Shown here: one piece after another, positions 1-9,994 of the stretch
How the letters are laid out: each line of letters opens with the position of its first letter
How positions within the stretch are numbered: the first letter of the stretch is position 1
Source of the DNA: Dacryopinax spathularia
Lineage: Eukaryota > Basidiomycota > Dacrymycetes > Dacrymycetales > Dacrymycetaceae
Reading direction: 5' to 3'
Assembly: GCA_037974965.1 (NCBI GenBank)
Contig: JBBPFI010000005.1
Coordinates: forward strand, 806,001-870,000
DNA: 64,000 bases
Notes under the pieces: model-generated
What the model was told of the DNA's origin: nothing
Databases searched by the model: none
Seen by the model: the letters and a program-made list of their open reading frames with translations, nothing else
Program-made: the position numbers and the translations under genes

Positions 1-370
1 AAGGCAATATCAAGGGTATGATCTGCGAAATGGTGTCGAGCGCCGAGGCGGAAGAGCGGGCAGGCCGTTGGACAGAGGCAGGGGATATGTACATAAATGC
101 TGCTCCGTATGTGCAGTCACCTCGCTCCGTGTCCTCTAACGCTGAAGTCGCATTGTTTCGTCATCAGCCTTCTCAGCATGCTCTCCCAAAGTCTGTATGG
201 AAGACCAACTGGAAGCTTTGGTGACGTGAACAGATTAGCCGAGGCGGATTGGATGGTTATGCAGACGGTCCGTCCCTGCGCCTTGTCTTCCGTCTTGAAC
301 CGATCACTGATGAGGCCGTTCCTAGAGCACGGGAAACGTCGTCAATCTCGCTGAGCGATACGTTGCTCTA

Positions 371-1604
371 TTGAAACGTATGCGCGTGAAGTACGAGAAA
401 GACAGATGTCCGTTGCCAACACGGGTGCTGTTGGCGCAAACTAGCGAACCGGATCGTTGTCCCTCTTGCGGCTTCAAGTTCTCCTGCGAGCACTGCGTGT
501 CTGCGAAAGCTGCCCAGAGATGGGCCTGCTCTCCCTCCCAGCTCCCGGACGGTCCGTGGTGTTTACCTGACGCGGCATCGACCAGCGGCCCATCGAGGTC
601 GAGCGTCTCAACAAGAGAACACGAAGTGCACGAGCAATATCTCGGGGCTGTCGCGCGCGCCTCCCGCTCGTCTGTATCACGGCCTTTCAGGCCGGCAAGG
701 CGTCCTACGGTGGTCTATCACTGCAGCGTATGCGACGAAGTGATCAGCAAGCCCGAACTTCCAGTAACTGATCGTTGCAATCACGCGCAGCGGGTATGTC
801 AGGAATGTATGCGCCGATACCTCGATTGTCATATGCACGACATCAGCATTCGCTGCCCGATTCCGTCTTGCGATATCTTGTTGGCCTTGAACGATGTCAA
901 GCGTTGGGCTACGCCGGAGACGTTTGAGCGGTGCGTCATTTCTCTTATCTAGAACGACGCACTTGGACTAATCGACGTTGTTAGGTTTGACCAGTCCTTG
1001 CTCCGGCGTCATCTGGCGCAAGAACCCACCTTTTCATGGTGCAAGAATCCGGCCTGCACATTTGGGCAAATCCACACTCCGGCATCTGCGGACTGTACGC
1101 TGGTCACCTGCCCCGCATGCAGTAATCGCTCGTGCTCAAAGCACGATATACCGTGGCACGAGGGCCTGACCTGCGAGCAGTACGACAAGCGCAAGGGGGG
1201 TTGGCTGAATAAGGAGGTATGGAAAGAACGAAAGGTCAGTTGGTGGGTGAGGAGGAAGACGAAACAGTGCCCTGGTTGCGGAAAACATGTACGTAGCTTT
1301 CTCTGTACCCTTCGATCGCAACTGACGATTCTGCCCAGATCGAAAGAGCCGGAGGGTGCGATCACATCACCTGTTATGCACCAGCTGGATGCGGCTACCA
1401 TTTGTATGTCGTCTTTCTTTCGCTACTACTGGGATACTTATGAACATATCTCTTAGCTGTTGGAGATGTGGCGCCGACTACTCCGTTGTATTCCAGGTCG
1501 GCAACCATGCCCATAAACGCTGGTGCAAGCACTATCGACCAGCGCGTGGATGGAGGCTCCGTTTCTGGAGAAGGAACCACGTCGATATCATCGAGGTATG
1601 GTAG
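371..1604 (+). CDS. RBR-type E3 ubiquitin ligase (RING-IBR-RING), 5' end uncertain
   Basis: Four exons are visible, with introns at 931-984, 1289-1338 and 1404-1456. The first RING reads CSVCDEVISKPELPVTDRC followed by CNHAQRVCQECMRRY. The IBR follows across the first intron (CKNPACTFGQ, CPACSNRSCSKHDIPWHEGLTC). The second RING reads CPGCGKHIERAGGCDHITC and then CGYHFCWRCG, ending at 1604. In RBR enzymes the second RING carries the catalytic cysteine that accepts ubiquitin from E2; here the Cys of GGCDHITC is the candidate. The Met at 371 is the first in this frame, but coding sequence may begin upstream in another exon. The N-terminal 120 residues are basic and low in complexity. The substrate cannot be told. 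Confidence 0.85.
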
Positions 1605-2419
1605 TCCATCCGCCTTCATGGATATATGCGCATATATGTATGATATGGACCACGTGCCAAACGGGAGTTGCAGGGAGAATTCAGATTGCTATTGCTTCAT
1701 TTTGCTCTTAATGGACTAATTGCTACACGATGATATGTAATCCGATCAACGCTCAGTACTGCGCGCCAGGAATCCGCTTGCTTTCGTTCGATGGCTGAGG
1801 CGGGGCATGGGGGTCCGTCCCAGGGATATCGACGTCGTGCGACTACACGCGGAGTTAGTGACCTGCTCTAGCTAACGGCAAAAGGGAGGGGGACGTACTG
1901 CAACGCCAGGTCGCTTGTGGTCAGGCTTCAGGTCGCTAACTCCGAGAACCCCACCCTCCTCGCTGCGATCGGGCACTGTATCCATGTCAGCTCATCTGAT
2001 CGAGGACCTCATATCAAGCAGAACGCACCAAGATGGTCGCCGCCCTTAGTATCGGCCTTCACGTTAGCCAGAGTGAAGTCCTGCGGTAAGGTGCCCTGGA
2101 TCTTTACACGGTGTCAGCGTTTCTTCCGCTTTAGAGAAACCAGGTGTGCGTACATCGGAAGCATCGTTCTGTACTCGCTCGGCAGGCCCGGAGCCAGCGA
2201 GAGAAGACGAAGTGTTGCCGGTGTCGGTCACAAACGGCTCGCTGCCCTCAGGACGCCTGAAAGATTGGATTCCGGACATGATTTCGCTGCTTGAAGATGA
2301 TAACTTGGTGGGTAGTTAGGGTGTTCTGCGGGTGTTGGACGTTGGAATGAAGAGCCACGACGGCTCGCACGACCGCATCTTATATCTGCGCGCCCGAACT
2401 GTACGTTTGCAGCTGCCTC
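1605..2419. other. Intergenic stretch between the RBR gene and the left inverted arm
   Basis: Short overlapping open frames on both strands (for example 2064-2279 minus and 1917-2294 plus) show no recognised motif and no counterpart beyond the right arm. I see no supported gene here. Confidence 0.4.
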
Positions 2420-2460
2420 TCTCGCCTAGTTACAGTACGCAACAGAGGCTCGTCATGCCC

Positions 2461-2745
2461 CCGCCGAGTGGCTCTCTGACGTCACCTGATGAGGAAAACG
2501 CGGATGTTTTCAGAAGCATCCTCGCTGTGTCGGGGGTCCAGGGTTCTTTTGTTGCTCAGTTGATGTGCTGGCAGTTTCGTTTCCTTTCGCGCTCTTTCCT
2601 CTCCTACTTCTATGTGGCTATTGCTGTTGGCTTATGGAGAATCTGGACAACACCGATGAATGGACACTACGCATTTGGAGGAAACCGGTTCCAGCGGGAC
2701 TCGTACGCTCCGGTTGCTCAGTCTCGGGCTAGGATGGTGCTTTGA
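2461..2745 (+). other. Conserved block of uncertain coding status (left outer)
   Basis: An open frame runs 2332-2745. Part of it (SPDEENADVFRSILAV) is almost identical to the right arm's minus-strand frame at 31138-31551. Downstream the best-matching frames differ between arms: MCWQFRF is open here, while the right arm reads DVLAVSFLCVLSRLLLLCGY across the same DNA. A weaker relative occurs at about 6600 and at about 27340. It may be an exon of an unmodelled gene or a conserved non-coding block. I cannot decide from one pair of copies. Confidence 0.3.
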
Positions 2746-3097
2746 CGAGAGGGACGCGTCGAGATCTCCTCGATGCTTCTGACTGCAGCTCTCCTACCGC
2801 TTTCCTACATATTTCTTCGTAACACTGGGACGATCAGCAAACTTGGCACACGGTTCTAGCGTTACTCCTGGATACTACTAGGCAACTCTGGCACTAGGCG
2901 CCAGGTTTCGGATCAGAATCATCATATTCGTGTCGACGGAAGTGTGGCTGCATAGAAGGAATGGGTTTACAGGCCAGAAGAAATACAGTCAACTGTAGAG
3001 AGTATTTGGAGGCATGTGGATGACCAGCGTCCGTGCAGCTGTAGGCTTGCCTATCAGCACGTAGCGGGTCTACGTGGATTTGACATTCGGCGCCGTA

Positions 3098-3497
3098 TTA
3101 CGCAGCGTCCGCTTGTTCAAATCCCCATAGGTTCGATGCGTGCTGAAAGATGGTTAGCCTTATGTCGCACGCTTCATTGGACATACACCTACTTGCTGAG
3201 CTCTCGCTCTCTCGTATTCGGCTAAGTTCCTCCAACGAGCTCCCATGATCGCCTGAAGGTGGTGCGCGACAGACTAACAACATCGACTCAAAGACTACTT
3301 ACAGCGTACCAACGAATGCGCCTGTTGATCTCATCTTGACCGAGCTCGCGGCCCGGTGGCTGACGACGATCCGTCCTCGTGAGTGGCGCCATTAGGGCGA
3401 GCGGAGGTGCCGTATACCTCCCGCAGGAGGGAGACTTGCGGTCTTCGCCGTCCTCGTTGGGTGGCAGCCCGGACGTGAGCGCGGAACACAGTGGCAT
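3098..3497 (-). CDS. Small HMG-box-like protein, 99 aa, left outer copy
   Basis: Three exons: 3303-3497 (195 nt), 3193-3252 (60 nt) and 3098-3142 (45 nt), all in phase 0, with GTAAGT and GTAGGT donors. The N-terminus begins MPLCSALTSGLPPNEDGEDR and contains YTAPPLALMA. The C-terminal half reads EINRRIRWYAAIMGARWRN, then LAEYERARAQQ. That stretch resembles helices 2 and 3 of an HMG box (ISxxLGxxWxxLSxxER), but the N-terminal strand and helix 1 are not recognisable, so the relation is an inference. The mirror copy at 30455-30854 has identical exon lengths and a very similar protein, which supports the model. It is divergent from the 140-aa gene at 5015, with 1517 nt between starts. Function is unknown; a nuclear DNA-binding role is only a guess. 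Confidence 0.6.
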
Positions 3498-3618
3498 GCT
3501 GCAGAGGTCCTTAAGAATAAGTGAAGTACTGCAACGATTTCTGGAAGCGACTATGGACGTGTGACCGGTTTCTACTCGTTACCGGGACGAGGTGAGTCGT
3601 CTTGCGCATGTCAGTCGT

Positions 3619-3627
3619 GCTTATATC
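3619..3627 (-). promoter_or_regulatory. Core promoter (ATATAAGCA) of the 99-aa gene
   Basis: The minus strand reads ATATAAGCA about 120 nt upstream of the start at 3497. The same string, at similar distance, precedes the mirror gene and the two inner copies. A 12-bp TTTGCGGCGAGA block lies just upstream at 3656-3667 and is also conserved. Confidence 0.5.
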
Positions 3628-3773
3628 CCTTTCGCAGGCATCGCATCTTGCTCGGTCTCGCCGCAAACACAATGCCCCAAAGTCCGAAAGAATCTTCGCC
3701 TTGCGCTCAACGTCCGCCTCGCCTTACGGCCTTCTCTGCTCATGTATGCGCACCTCCGATCAACGGAAGCTTG

Positions 3774-3806
3774 TCTGATAACTCGACGAGGCAGACGACC
3801 AATCGG
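3774..3806 (-). promoter_or_regulatory. 33-bp conserved upstream block: inverted CCAAT plus GATA-type site
   Basis: On the minus strand the block starts CCGATTGGTCGT (ATTGG is an inverted CCAAT) and ends TTATCAGA (TTATC is GATAA reversed). It lies about 147 nt upstream of the TATA box. The same 33-bp layout occurs before all four paralogues, which suggests shared regulation. Confidence 0.45.
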
Positions 3807-3827
3807 CACGCTCAGGGGCATACCCTC

Positions 3828-4900
3828 TCTGTGCATGAGGCGAGCCGTTGATCCCGCAGACTGCCTTATTTGCTGACCCGATAGTGCCGGAAGGATGTGA
3901 CGAGTGGCGGAAATGGCGCTTGGAGCCGGCCAGCCTCGAGGCTGGAGCGCAAATATGGGGCTCCAGACCGGCGATGGGGATTGACGGGTGTACTGTTGGG
4001 GAAGGGCACGCTGTTCTTGATGCGATTGATGCAAAGAAGTGAATGATTGGAGGCCGGCGGTATCTCCGTTACCCCTGTCTGTCATGGTCCTGCATGGCTT
4101 GGAAACGGGGGCGAAGAAGATGTGGCGCGGCAGACGCTGCTCTCCAAGCGGGCTAGTCGAGGAGCCATTCTCAATACGATCATGTACTTTCCAGCGCAGA
4201 ATAATAAGATTCGTTTCTAGAACCAGACACAAATTTCCCGTCCCGAGGATCGCGTTACATTGCTCGTAGCAAGGACTCAGAGGTCCGTACAACCGTGGGA
4301 TCTCCACTGGCAAGGACTGCTGAAACTGGAAACCACACGAATAAGCAGAAACTGCTTGCAAGGGGGTGAGTACGACCCTACGCCATGCGACTGAATGCCC
4401 AACCCACTATAGGATGTCAGTTCATCCCGCTCCCCATTCCAGCGGAGTCATGCACCTACTGTCGCACAGCAGTGAGGAATCACGAGCAACGAGGAGTCTA
4501 GAAAGACGTGCCGAATCGCCATCCTCCAGTCACCGTCTACGTGTTATCTCCCCTCTTCGGCCAAGTGGCCTTGATGAAGTGCGGCGACGGGAAGGGTCCC
4601 TCGTTTGGCTCAGACCGGCATGCTTGAGGAGCCCCTATTCAACCGAATAGGCGAGTCGTCCAAAAAACGCGCAACAGGTAGACGGGTTTCCTCCGTCCAT
4701 CAGAAGGTAACGAGGTCGGCAGAAGTTAGGGTGATATCCATTTTTCTTCCTATCCATACTGGGTCTCACTTCTTCCTTCCGTTTGCCTCGGCAGGGGGGT
4801 CATCACCACGCCTGGTCCGCATTGCGGAGAGCGGTTCTGAGGAGCAGCCTGCCTCCGCATTCCCGCCAGGAAGGGTAGGCGAAGCGTGTCCCGTACGGCC
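3828..4900. other. Long intergenic region between divergent small genes (left)
   Basis: The mirror region in the right arm is of equal length. Short peptide-level similarities between arms (TDRGxG, LSGQQIRQ) occur in a frame open at 3621-4361 minus, but the frame is not kept in the right arm. I read this as conserved upstream DNA rather than a gene. Confidence 0.4.
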
Positions 4901-4913
4901 TTGAAAGAACGAA

Positions 4914-4923
4914 GAGTATAAGT
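4914..4923 (+). promoter_or_regulatory. TATA-like element of the 140-aa gene
   Basis: AGTATAAGTA lies about 95 nt upstream of the start at 5015. The mirror gene has GTATAAGCA about 105 nt upstream of its start. Confidence 0.4.
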
Positions 4924-5014
4924 ACCTGAACCGCTGATGGCGCAACAGAGGTACGCCGTAACCACCTCCACTCACCCAAAGCAGTCCTACACGATCAGTT
5001 CACCAGGAGAAGGC

Positions 5015-5548
5015 ATGGCCAGGATGATTACTCGCGGCTCATTGCGAAAGAGTGAACGACTGAAACCCAAGGCCAATTCTCTGAAGCTGACGGTTACCCG
5101 CCCGAAGCCAAAGACAGCTCACCCCAAGCCCAAGGTTACTCCTCCGAAGGCGAAGGCGAAGGTTCAAAACCACCACGCAAAGCGTGCCCCGCAGAAGCTG
5201 GATAATAAGCCGAATGCGAGGGCGCGTCGCGAGCGTTGCCGCAAGATTCTGGAGAGGATCGAGGCCGTCACTGACCGGTATCAGGCCGAGACCTTCACTT
5301 ACTTCGTGCGTGCAAGCCAGGGCAAGGACTCGAGAAACGCTGACATAGAGCCGCCCTAGGTTTGGCTTGAGAAGAACTGGTCTGGCATGTCGCAGTCCAA
5401 CAAAGAGAAATCCGCGAATGTAAGTCGGCACTGCGCAGAAGCAGCCCGGGTCTTTGCTCACAACGGCTGTTACCAGCTTTTCCTACAAGTCCTTAACGAC
5501 GCGGCTGAGCTTGGGCTCAAGATGAGCACTCTGTGGCAGCTTCGTTAA
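5015..5548 (+). CDS. Lys/Pro-rich small protein, 140 aa, left copy
   Basis: Three exons: 5015-5305 (291 nt), 5360-5419 (60 nt) and 5477-5548 (72 nt), all phase 0; introns are GT..AG (5306-5359 and 5420-5476). The start MARMITRGSLRKSERL is shared with the mirror copy, which favours it over an upstream in-frame Met at 4937. Residues 20-60 are basic repeats of KPK and KAK type. Then comes a helical stretch, RCRKILERIEAVTDRYQAE, followed by the exon-2 peptide NWSGMSQSNKEKSAN and LFLQVLNDAAELG. Without the first intron the frame would stop at DIEPP, so splicing is needed. The copy at 28399-28930 gives the same 97+20+23 residue layout. The middle exon has the same size and phase as in the HMG-like genes, suggesting common descent. 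Function is unknown; the basic region would suit nucleic-acid binding. Confidence 0.6.
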
Positions 5549-5869
5549 GCACCAGCAGAAAGAGCTGGACGGCGATGCGAGGCAGAGGCGGGTGAGACGT
5601 GCAGAGCTCTCGAAGAAGGAGCTTCCACTTTGGTTGTGGTCAATAGCTGTAGTTGCTTCCAGCCGATAGTACAGTATTGTGTGGGGGAGGCTACAGCGCA
5701 ATGCAGTGTCGTACCAGTGACTGCGATGTGAGCCTTCCAGTACGACCTCATTGATTAGCAAGTTATCAAATCCAGGGATCGGATTCGCGAGGGACTTGCA
5801 TCTCAGTCACTAAGCTGGCGGCAGCCGTACCTTGGAACGCATCACGCCATAGCGAATTCTGGCGTGATA

Positions 5870-6290
5870 CTTGAGGCCCTTTGATCGTATTCGTCCATCA
5901 TTCGCAGACAAGCTGGAAGGGAAGAAGGGCGGAAAGCAAAGCGGAACGAGACGCGGAACACAGGGAAACCAGGAGACGCAATGCACATCGTATATGGCGT
6001 GTATTGGTTGCAGAATCTCGACCTATACACGAGCGTGTCCACTGTGGCGGTAGTAGCACAGCCAAGACCTCCAGAGATTCGAGTACGAATCAAGAGCCTA
6101 AGGCTAGATACGAGCAGCGGAGATACGCCCGAAGTCCGCACCGCAAAGATACAGTTCGTCGTACGACGTACCAGGGCCAAGGGAGGGGGCAGGATCCTAG
6201 GCCAATATGAGCAAAACACCAGAGCAGCCTTTATGGCAGTCACTTGGGTCGTGCCTCCAAGCATCATAACCAGATTAACGCATCAGGTAA
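5870..6290 (+). other. Block with conserved peptide, possible unmodelled gene (left)
   Basis: From the ATG at 5981 a frame reads MHIVYGVYWLQNLDLYTS and continues to NTRAAFMAV and VPPSIITRLTHQ, ending at a GTAAACC donor near 6289. The right arm (27660-27982 minus) has MHILYGQSWLQHLELYT and, in a matching frame, NTRAAFIAD and PSIIARSTR before a GTAAAGC donor, but needs at least one stop to be removed between these. A downstream exon from about 6341 (after gcgcag) may follow. I treat it as a probable decayed or unresolved paralogue pair. Confidence 0.3.
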
Positions 6291-6339
6291 ACCGAAACGG
6301 CCAGCTCATCACTCCAAGCCGTCCTTAGCTCGCATTCGC

Positions 6340-7140
6340 GCAGCCGTCCCAGCACTGCGGAGATAGTAATGTTCGCGAATATAGGCGAAAAGGTGAAGCT
6401 TCCATCAAGTCTTCCGTCAGAGGTATCATCATACCAATAGCTCGAGATGAAGGTCGGAGAAAAGCTGCAGGAACAAGAGCAAAAGCTAGGCAAGACGAGC
6501 GGAAACGGCAATGCTCGTGTAAACTCAGGGACAGGGGTCGGCCGATTGGTCTACAGGCCTGCCCTGAAGTAACGCGGGTCTTTTCCCTCCAGTGTGTTGC
6601 GTCCATGATGCGCTGGCACTTTCGCTTCTCTTCGTGCTCTTTCCTCTGCTACTTCGAAGCGGCCATCCACTGCTTGCGCCTGATGGACTTGAGGGATAAA
6701 CCTGCCGAGGATTGCGTACCGGTCCTTCTACACAGGACATGACCAATCTAATCATCGGCTTCTGGCGAACAATGGTTTCATCACAGCTACGAGCAGTGTG
6801 GACATGGGCTCTTTTCAATTCTCCTGGCCGCTTTCAACGCAAAACTCAGTCATCCTCGTATCTTGGCTCTGCTTGAAAGGGCGAGATGTGGTGGACGGCG
6901 CGCGGACGGGTTGTCGATACTGTGTGCAGCAGCCGCCCTGGGCGAAGCTATATGAAGAAGCAGAATCATCATATTCCTCTGGACGAAGGCGTCTTTGCAT
7001 AGAGGTACATATGTCCAGAGGAGAGCAAAAAAAGGGGGGACTGACGTTTCAGTAGGAGAGATGTGATCAGCGTTCGTGTGACTGTATGTGGCCCGCCAGC
7101 ACGCCGCGAAGCTGGGTGTATTTGGCAGCGGGTTCTGGTG
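6340..7140. other. Arm sequence without a supported gene
   Basis: It includes a relative of the 2461-2745 block at about 6600-6720 (MMRWHFRF frame). Long frames at 6275-6606 minus and 6525-6818 minus are not conserved in the right arm. Confidence 0.35.
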
Positions 7141-7145
7141 CTGCC

Positions 7146-7522
7146 TCAGCGCTGCGCAGGACGGTCAAATATTCCAAGATTTGCGGCATGCTGTGAGTTC
7201 GTCAGCAGGCTGTTACACGCTCCCTGGTTGTATGCTCACTTGCAATGCCCTCGCCCTCTCTTCCTCGTTCATCGTGCTCGAGCGAGCTCCCATCGTCGCC
7301 TGAAGCTAGGTTAGCAACTGAAGGACCGTCCTCAAGCATCTTCCCGCTTGCCAAGTACCACTGGATACGCCTGTTGGTTTCCTGCTGCTCTTCGGCGCTT
7401 CCTTGGTCTGGCTGCGCCATGAGCGCCAGAGGAGGAGCGGTGTATCCCCAATTATTGCACTCGCGTCGGTTCTGCTCATCTCTGTTCTCGTTCGGAGGGG
7501 TTCCGCCGCAAGCCAGGGACAT
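7146..7522 (-). CDS. Small HMG-box-like protein, 91 aa, left inner copy
   Basis: Three exons: 7352-7522 (171 nt), 7240-7299 (60 nt) and 7146-7190 (45 nt), phase 0. The protein starts MSLACGGTPPNENRDEQNRR, keeps the family core YTAPPLALMA and NRRIQWYL, and continues ATMGARSSTMNEEERARALQ and HAANLGIFDRPAQR. The tryptophan of GARW in the outer copies is replaced by Ser, weakening any HMG-type core. The first intron has a GC donor (GCAAGC); the mirror gene at 26432 has GTAAGC at the same place. If the GC site is not spliced, the frame reads on to a stop giving a 106-aa product. Its promoter has ATATAAGCA at 7645-7653 and the 33-bp block at 7824-7856. Function unknown. Confidence 0.55.
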
Positions 7523-7644
7523 GCTTCACTTGTTCCTTTGGGGTATGAGATATCTGACAACAGTTTCTGGAAGCCACGTTCGGTGTCTTTCCACTTCCTT
7601 CTGATGGTTAAGAGCTTGGTGAGTTCGACTGTCTCTCGTCTCCA

Positions 7645-7653
7645 TGCTTATAT
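7645..7653 (-). promoter_or_regulatory. Core promoter (ATATAAGCA) of the 91-aa gene
   Basis: It lies about 125 nt upstream of the start at 7522. The same string sits at the same place in the other three paralogues. Confidence 0.45.
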
Positions 7654-7823
7654 CCTTCCCAAAGGCACCTCTGCCTTGCGGCACCCACCTTCTCGCCGCA
7701 AACCCAAACTTGCAAGTGTGACTACCGCCTGCCTGTAAGCACCGGCCGTCTCGATTTGCCGCACATCCTTCTCGGTTTGTGCAGAGAGCACTACAATGGC
7801 TCTCCCCGATAACCGGAGGTCTA

Positions 7824-7856
7824 TCTGATAATCCGATGAGGCAAACGACCAATCGG
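7824..7856 (-). promoter_or_regulatory. 33-bp conserved block (inverted CCAAT plus GATA-type site)
   Basis: Minus strand begins CCGATTGGTCGT and ends TTATCAGA, about 171 nt upstream of the TATA box. This is the same arrangement as at 3774-3806, 26099-26131 and 30143-30175. Confidence 0.45.
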
Positions 7857-8336
7857 AATTGGAAACAGCCAGTCCGACAATTGTATAGGAACCCCTATCA
7901 ATCGGGCAAGCTGCCTTATTTGCAACCCAATTCTCCGTGGAGAATGCGCAGAGACTGAGCGAGGTCGACGGCGACTCATAAACTCGAGGCTGGCGCGCAA
8001 ACCTGGGGTTCGACGGAGGGGAGAAAGGCTATATCGAGCAAGATCGGGAACTGGTAGGCTACGTTGGTGTGTGATTGATGGAAGAGAGTGCCTGGAACGT
8101 CGGAGGCCGGCGGGGTCTCCCTTACCCCTGTCTGTCATGTCTATCGAAGGCTTGCAGGCGGGAGCGTGGAAGACGGGATACAGCGGGCAGTGCTGTAGGG
8201 TTGAAGTGGTGGCGTGACCAGCATGGCAGCAATAAATGGCGCGCAAACTGCGCTATAGAACTGCATGATTATTTTAGAAGCAAACACTACCAGGCTTTCT
8301 CCGTTGTTCCTTAAGCCGAGGTGGTAGGAGAGGATA

Positions 8337-8925
8337 ATGTCTCAATACATACGTGTTGATGCGTATCGTTTCTCTATTGGCAGAAAACTCGCACAAAATG
8401 AGCAGGAAAAGGAACTAATCGACGGGATGTATCGACGCGGAGCGGCGACCAGCGGCGACGAGTGGAAGCATGGAGTAATGTGGAAAACCCGGCGCTACGA
8501 CCATCCAGTCATACAATATAGTACGCGTTCTCTCCCATATTCAGCCAGTTCCCAAGGGACTACCGCACGTACTTATGTACGCATACACGCAAACAACAAG
8601 GCCAGAAGAGCCAACCGTCGTCCACCACGGAAGAACGGTTCGTCCAAGAGAAAGAGGAATTGGTCCACGCCGACGGTCGTTGGCCCAACGCTGGCGAGCC
8701 CTCCTGCAAAGCTGAAGAAGAAGCCAACTCGCAGCTCGTTCAGCTCATCGGCTCGAGATAGGGGAAAAGATCGAGCAGGTTTGTAACCAGATGAGGTTCG
8801 TAGCGGTCGACTACAAGGCGAGTCCATAGGACCTTCATATACCAGGGAAAAAGGATGATCGTGGTCACTAGCAAGTCGTCGACGAAGAATCTAACAACAT
8901 GTCCCAGTCCGAGCAAAAAGAGGTG
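8337..8925 (+). pseudogene. Degenerate relative of the 140-aa Lys-rich gene
   Basis: A basic stretch (NRRPPRKNGSSKRKRNW) is followed, in a different frame, by EKIEQVCNQMRFVAVDY, which aligns with ILERIEAVTDRYQAE of the intact copies. After a possible acceptor at about 8871 comes SNNMSQSEQKE, matching WSGMSQSNKEK of exon 2. The basic and helical parts lie in different frames, and the sequence after the last exon stops quickly. So the copy seems broken, unless an unusual intron joins the frames. It lies just inside the inner end of the left arm. Confidence 0.4.
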
Positions 8926-8929
8926 TAGA

Positions 8930-9880
8930 TTACGCCGTACGCCCGCCTGAGCAAAACCAAGCTCACCCCTTGCTCAAAACGCACTAACCAGCTGGTACCC
9001 TGAGGTTGTGAAGACGCCGTCGACATGTCCATTCCCCATCGTCATGAGCAATTTGTGACCGACGTCGTCAAGACCTCCGGACACGAGCTGGAGAGCGAGA
9101 TGAGGCAGAAGGGGAGAGTGGGATCGCGCAGGAAGGATGATGAAGAGTCCTGGATCAACGGAAGACAGTCCGGTCCGGCTGTTGACAAGAACCAGGAGCG
9201 ACTTTGTCACTTTAGTCTTTAGCCCATATTCCAGCTTCTTCGTCTGACATGGCATAATGATCTCACTAACGCGTGAGCGGTGTGCCTTGTGTTCCATATC
9301 GACAGTGGCTCATAGTCTGGACGGCATGGCCAGGTGTGTAGAAACGTGCCGCGCAAATCCGCAGAGGGGAGATACAGATCGTTGAACTCGACGGGCTCGA
9401 GCTCTCTGCGTACAGCAGGCAACGAGACCCAACAGTGCTGTGAAGCCAGTTCCCTGCCAGCACATCACCGCAGTTGAAGGCACCTTTAGCGTCGTACGCC
9501 CAGCCATGCAGAGGATACGGAGACAGTCCACCAATGTACGGAGCAAGCAAAGCCAACATGTTCCCCCATCCCAGCACCCCGAAACAGGTTCTCGCAGTTG
9601 ACCTAAGTAGGAGCAGGAAGAGTCGAAGCAAGTTGAGTGAGGGTAATAGAGTGAGACACCCTTCGAATAGAAGCTGAACAGACCCCTAAAATAATCCCCC
9701 CTGTTCCCGCTCTGAGACGCGCTCCACACTCATACGCATCATACCGTCGACCCCTACGGCGTGGCTTGTCGCACTCTCACTCATCACCAAGAGTATCGCA
9801 CCGAAGGGCACCGAACTGCGCGCGACACGCTTTGAGTTTGGTATGGGTATGAGAAGGCTGGGTTTGGATGTGGGACCGGG
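8930..9880. other. Region with an unassigned open frame (9266-9631, minus)
   Basis: The minus-strand frame contains GWGNMLALLAPYIGGLSP and NCGDVLAGNWLHS, and a neighbouring minus frame (9219-9422) reads FNDLYLPSADLRGTF. These look protein-like and may be exons of a decayed gene, but I recognise no family and cannot join them. Nothing else is supported here. Confidence 0.25.
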
Positions 9881-9884
9881 GCGG

Positions 9885-9890
9885 TATATA
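9885..9890 (+). promoter_or_regulatory. TATA box of the small secreted protein gene
   Basis: TATATA lies 110 nt upstream of the ATG at 9995, in a GC-rich setting. Confidence 0.4.
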
Positions 9891-9994
9891 GCGCTCGGCG
9901 GCGGGTTTGGGAAGGGCGTATACTGTAATTGGCGATACCACCACCAACGCCGAGTGACCACGAACTGCTAGAGCCACGAACCGTTAGAGGCGAA

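Larger units (their letters stand above)
2420..8240. repeat. Left arm of a 5.8-kb inverted segmental duplication
   Basis: This segment is collinear, in reverse complement, with 25720-31545. Matching landmarks in order are: a block with TGACGTCACCTGATGAGG at about 2476 (mate near 31490), the 99-aa gene at 3098-3497 (mate 30455-30854), the 140-aa gene at 5015-5548 (mate 28399-28930), a block at about 5880-6290 (mate 27660-28070), and the 91-aa gene at 7146-7522 (mate 26432-26807). The two arms are nearly equal in length but clearly diverged, with indels and substitutions outside exons, so the duplication is old. Boundaries were read by eye and are good to perhaps 30 bp. No terminal repeat or target duplication was found at the outer ends, so it does not look like a simple transposon. 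Confidence 0.85.

Noticed and set aside
3621-4361. 246-aa minus-strand open frame in the left arm
   Set aside because: The frame is not kept in the mirror region of the right arm, and the DNA here contains the TATA box and 33-bp block of the 99-aa gene, so it is better read as upstream regulatory DNA.
7306-7560. Alternative frame (DASAIIGDTPLLLWRSW) open in both inner HMG-like gene copies
   Set aside because: It is shared only between the two closest copies; the chosen frame is conserved in all four genes including the diverged outer pair.
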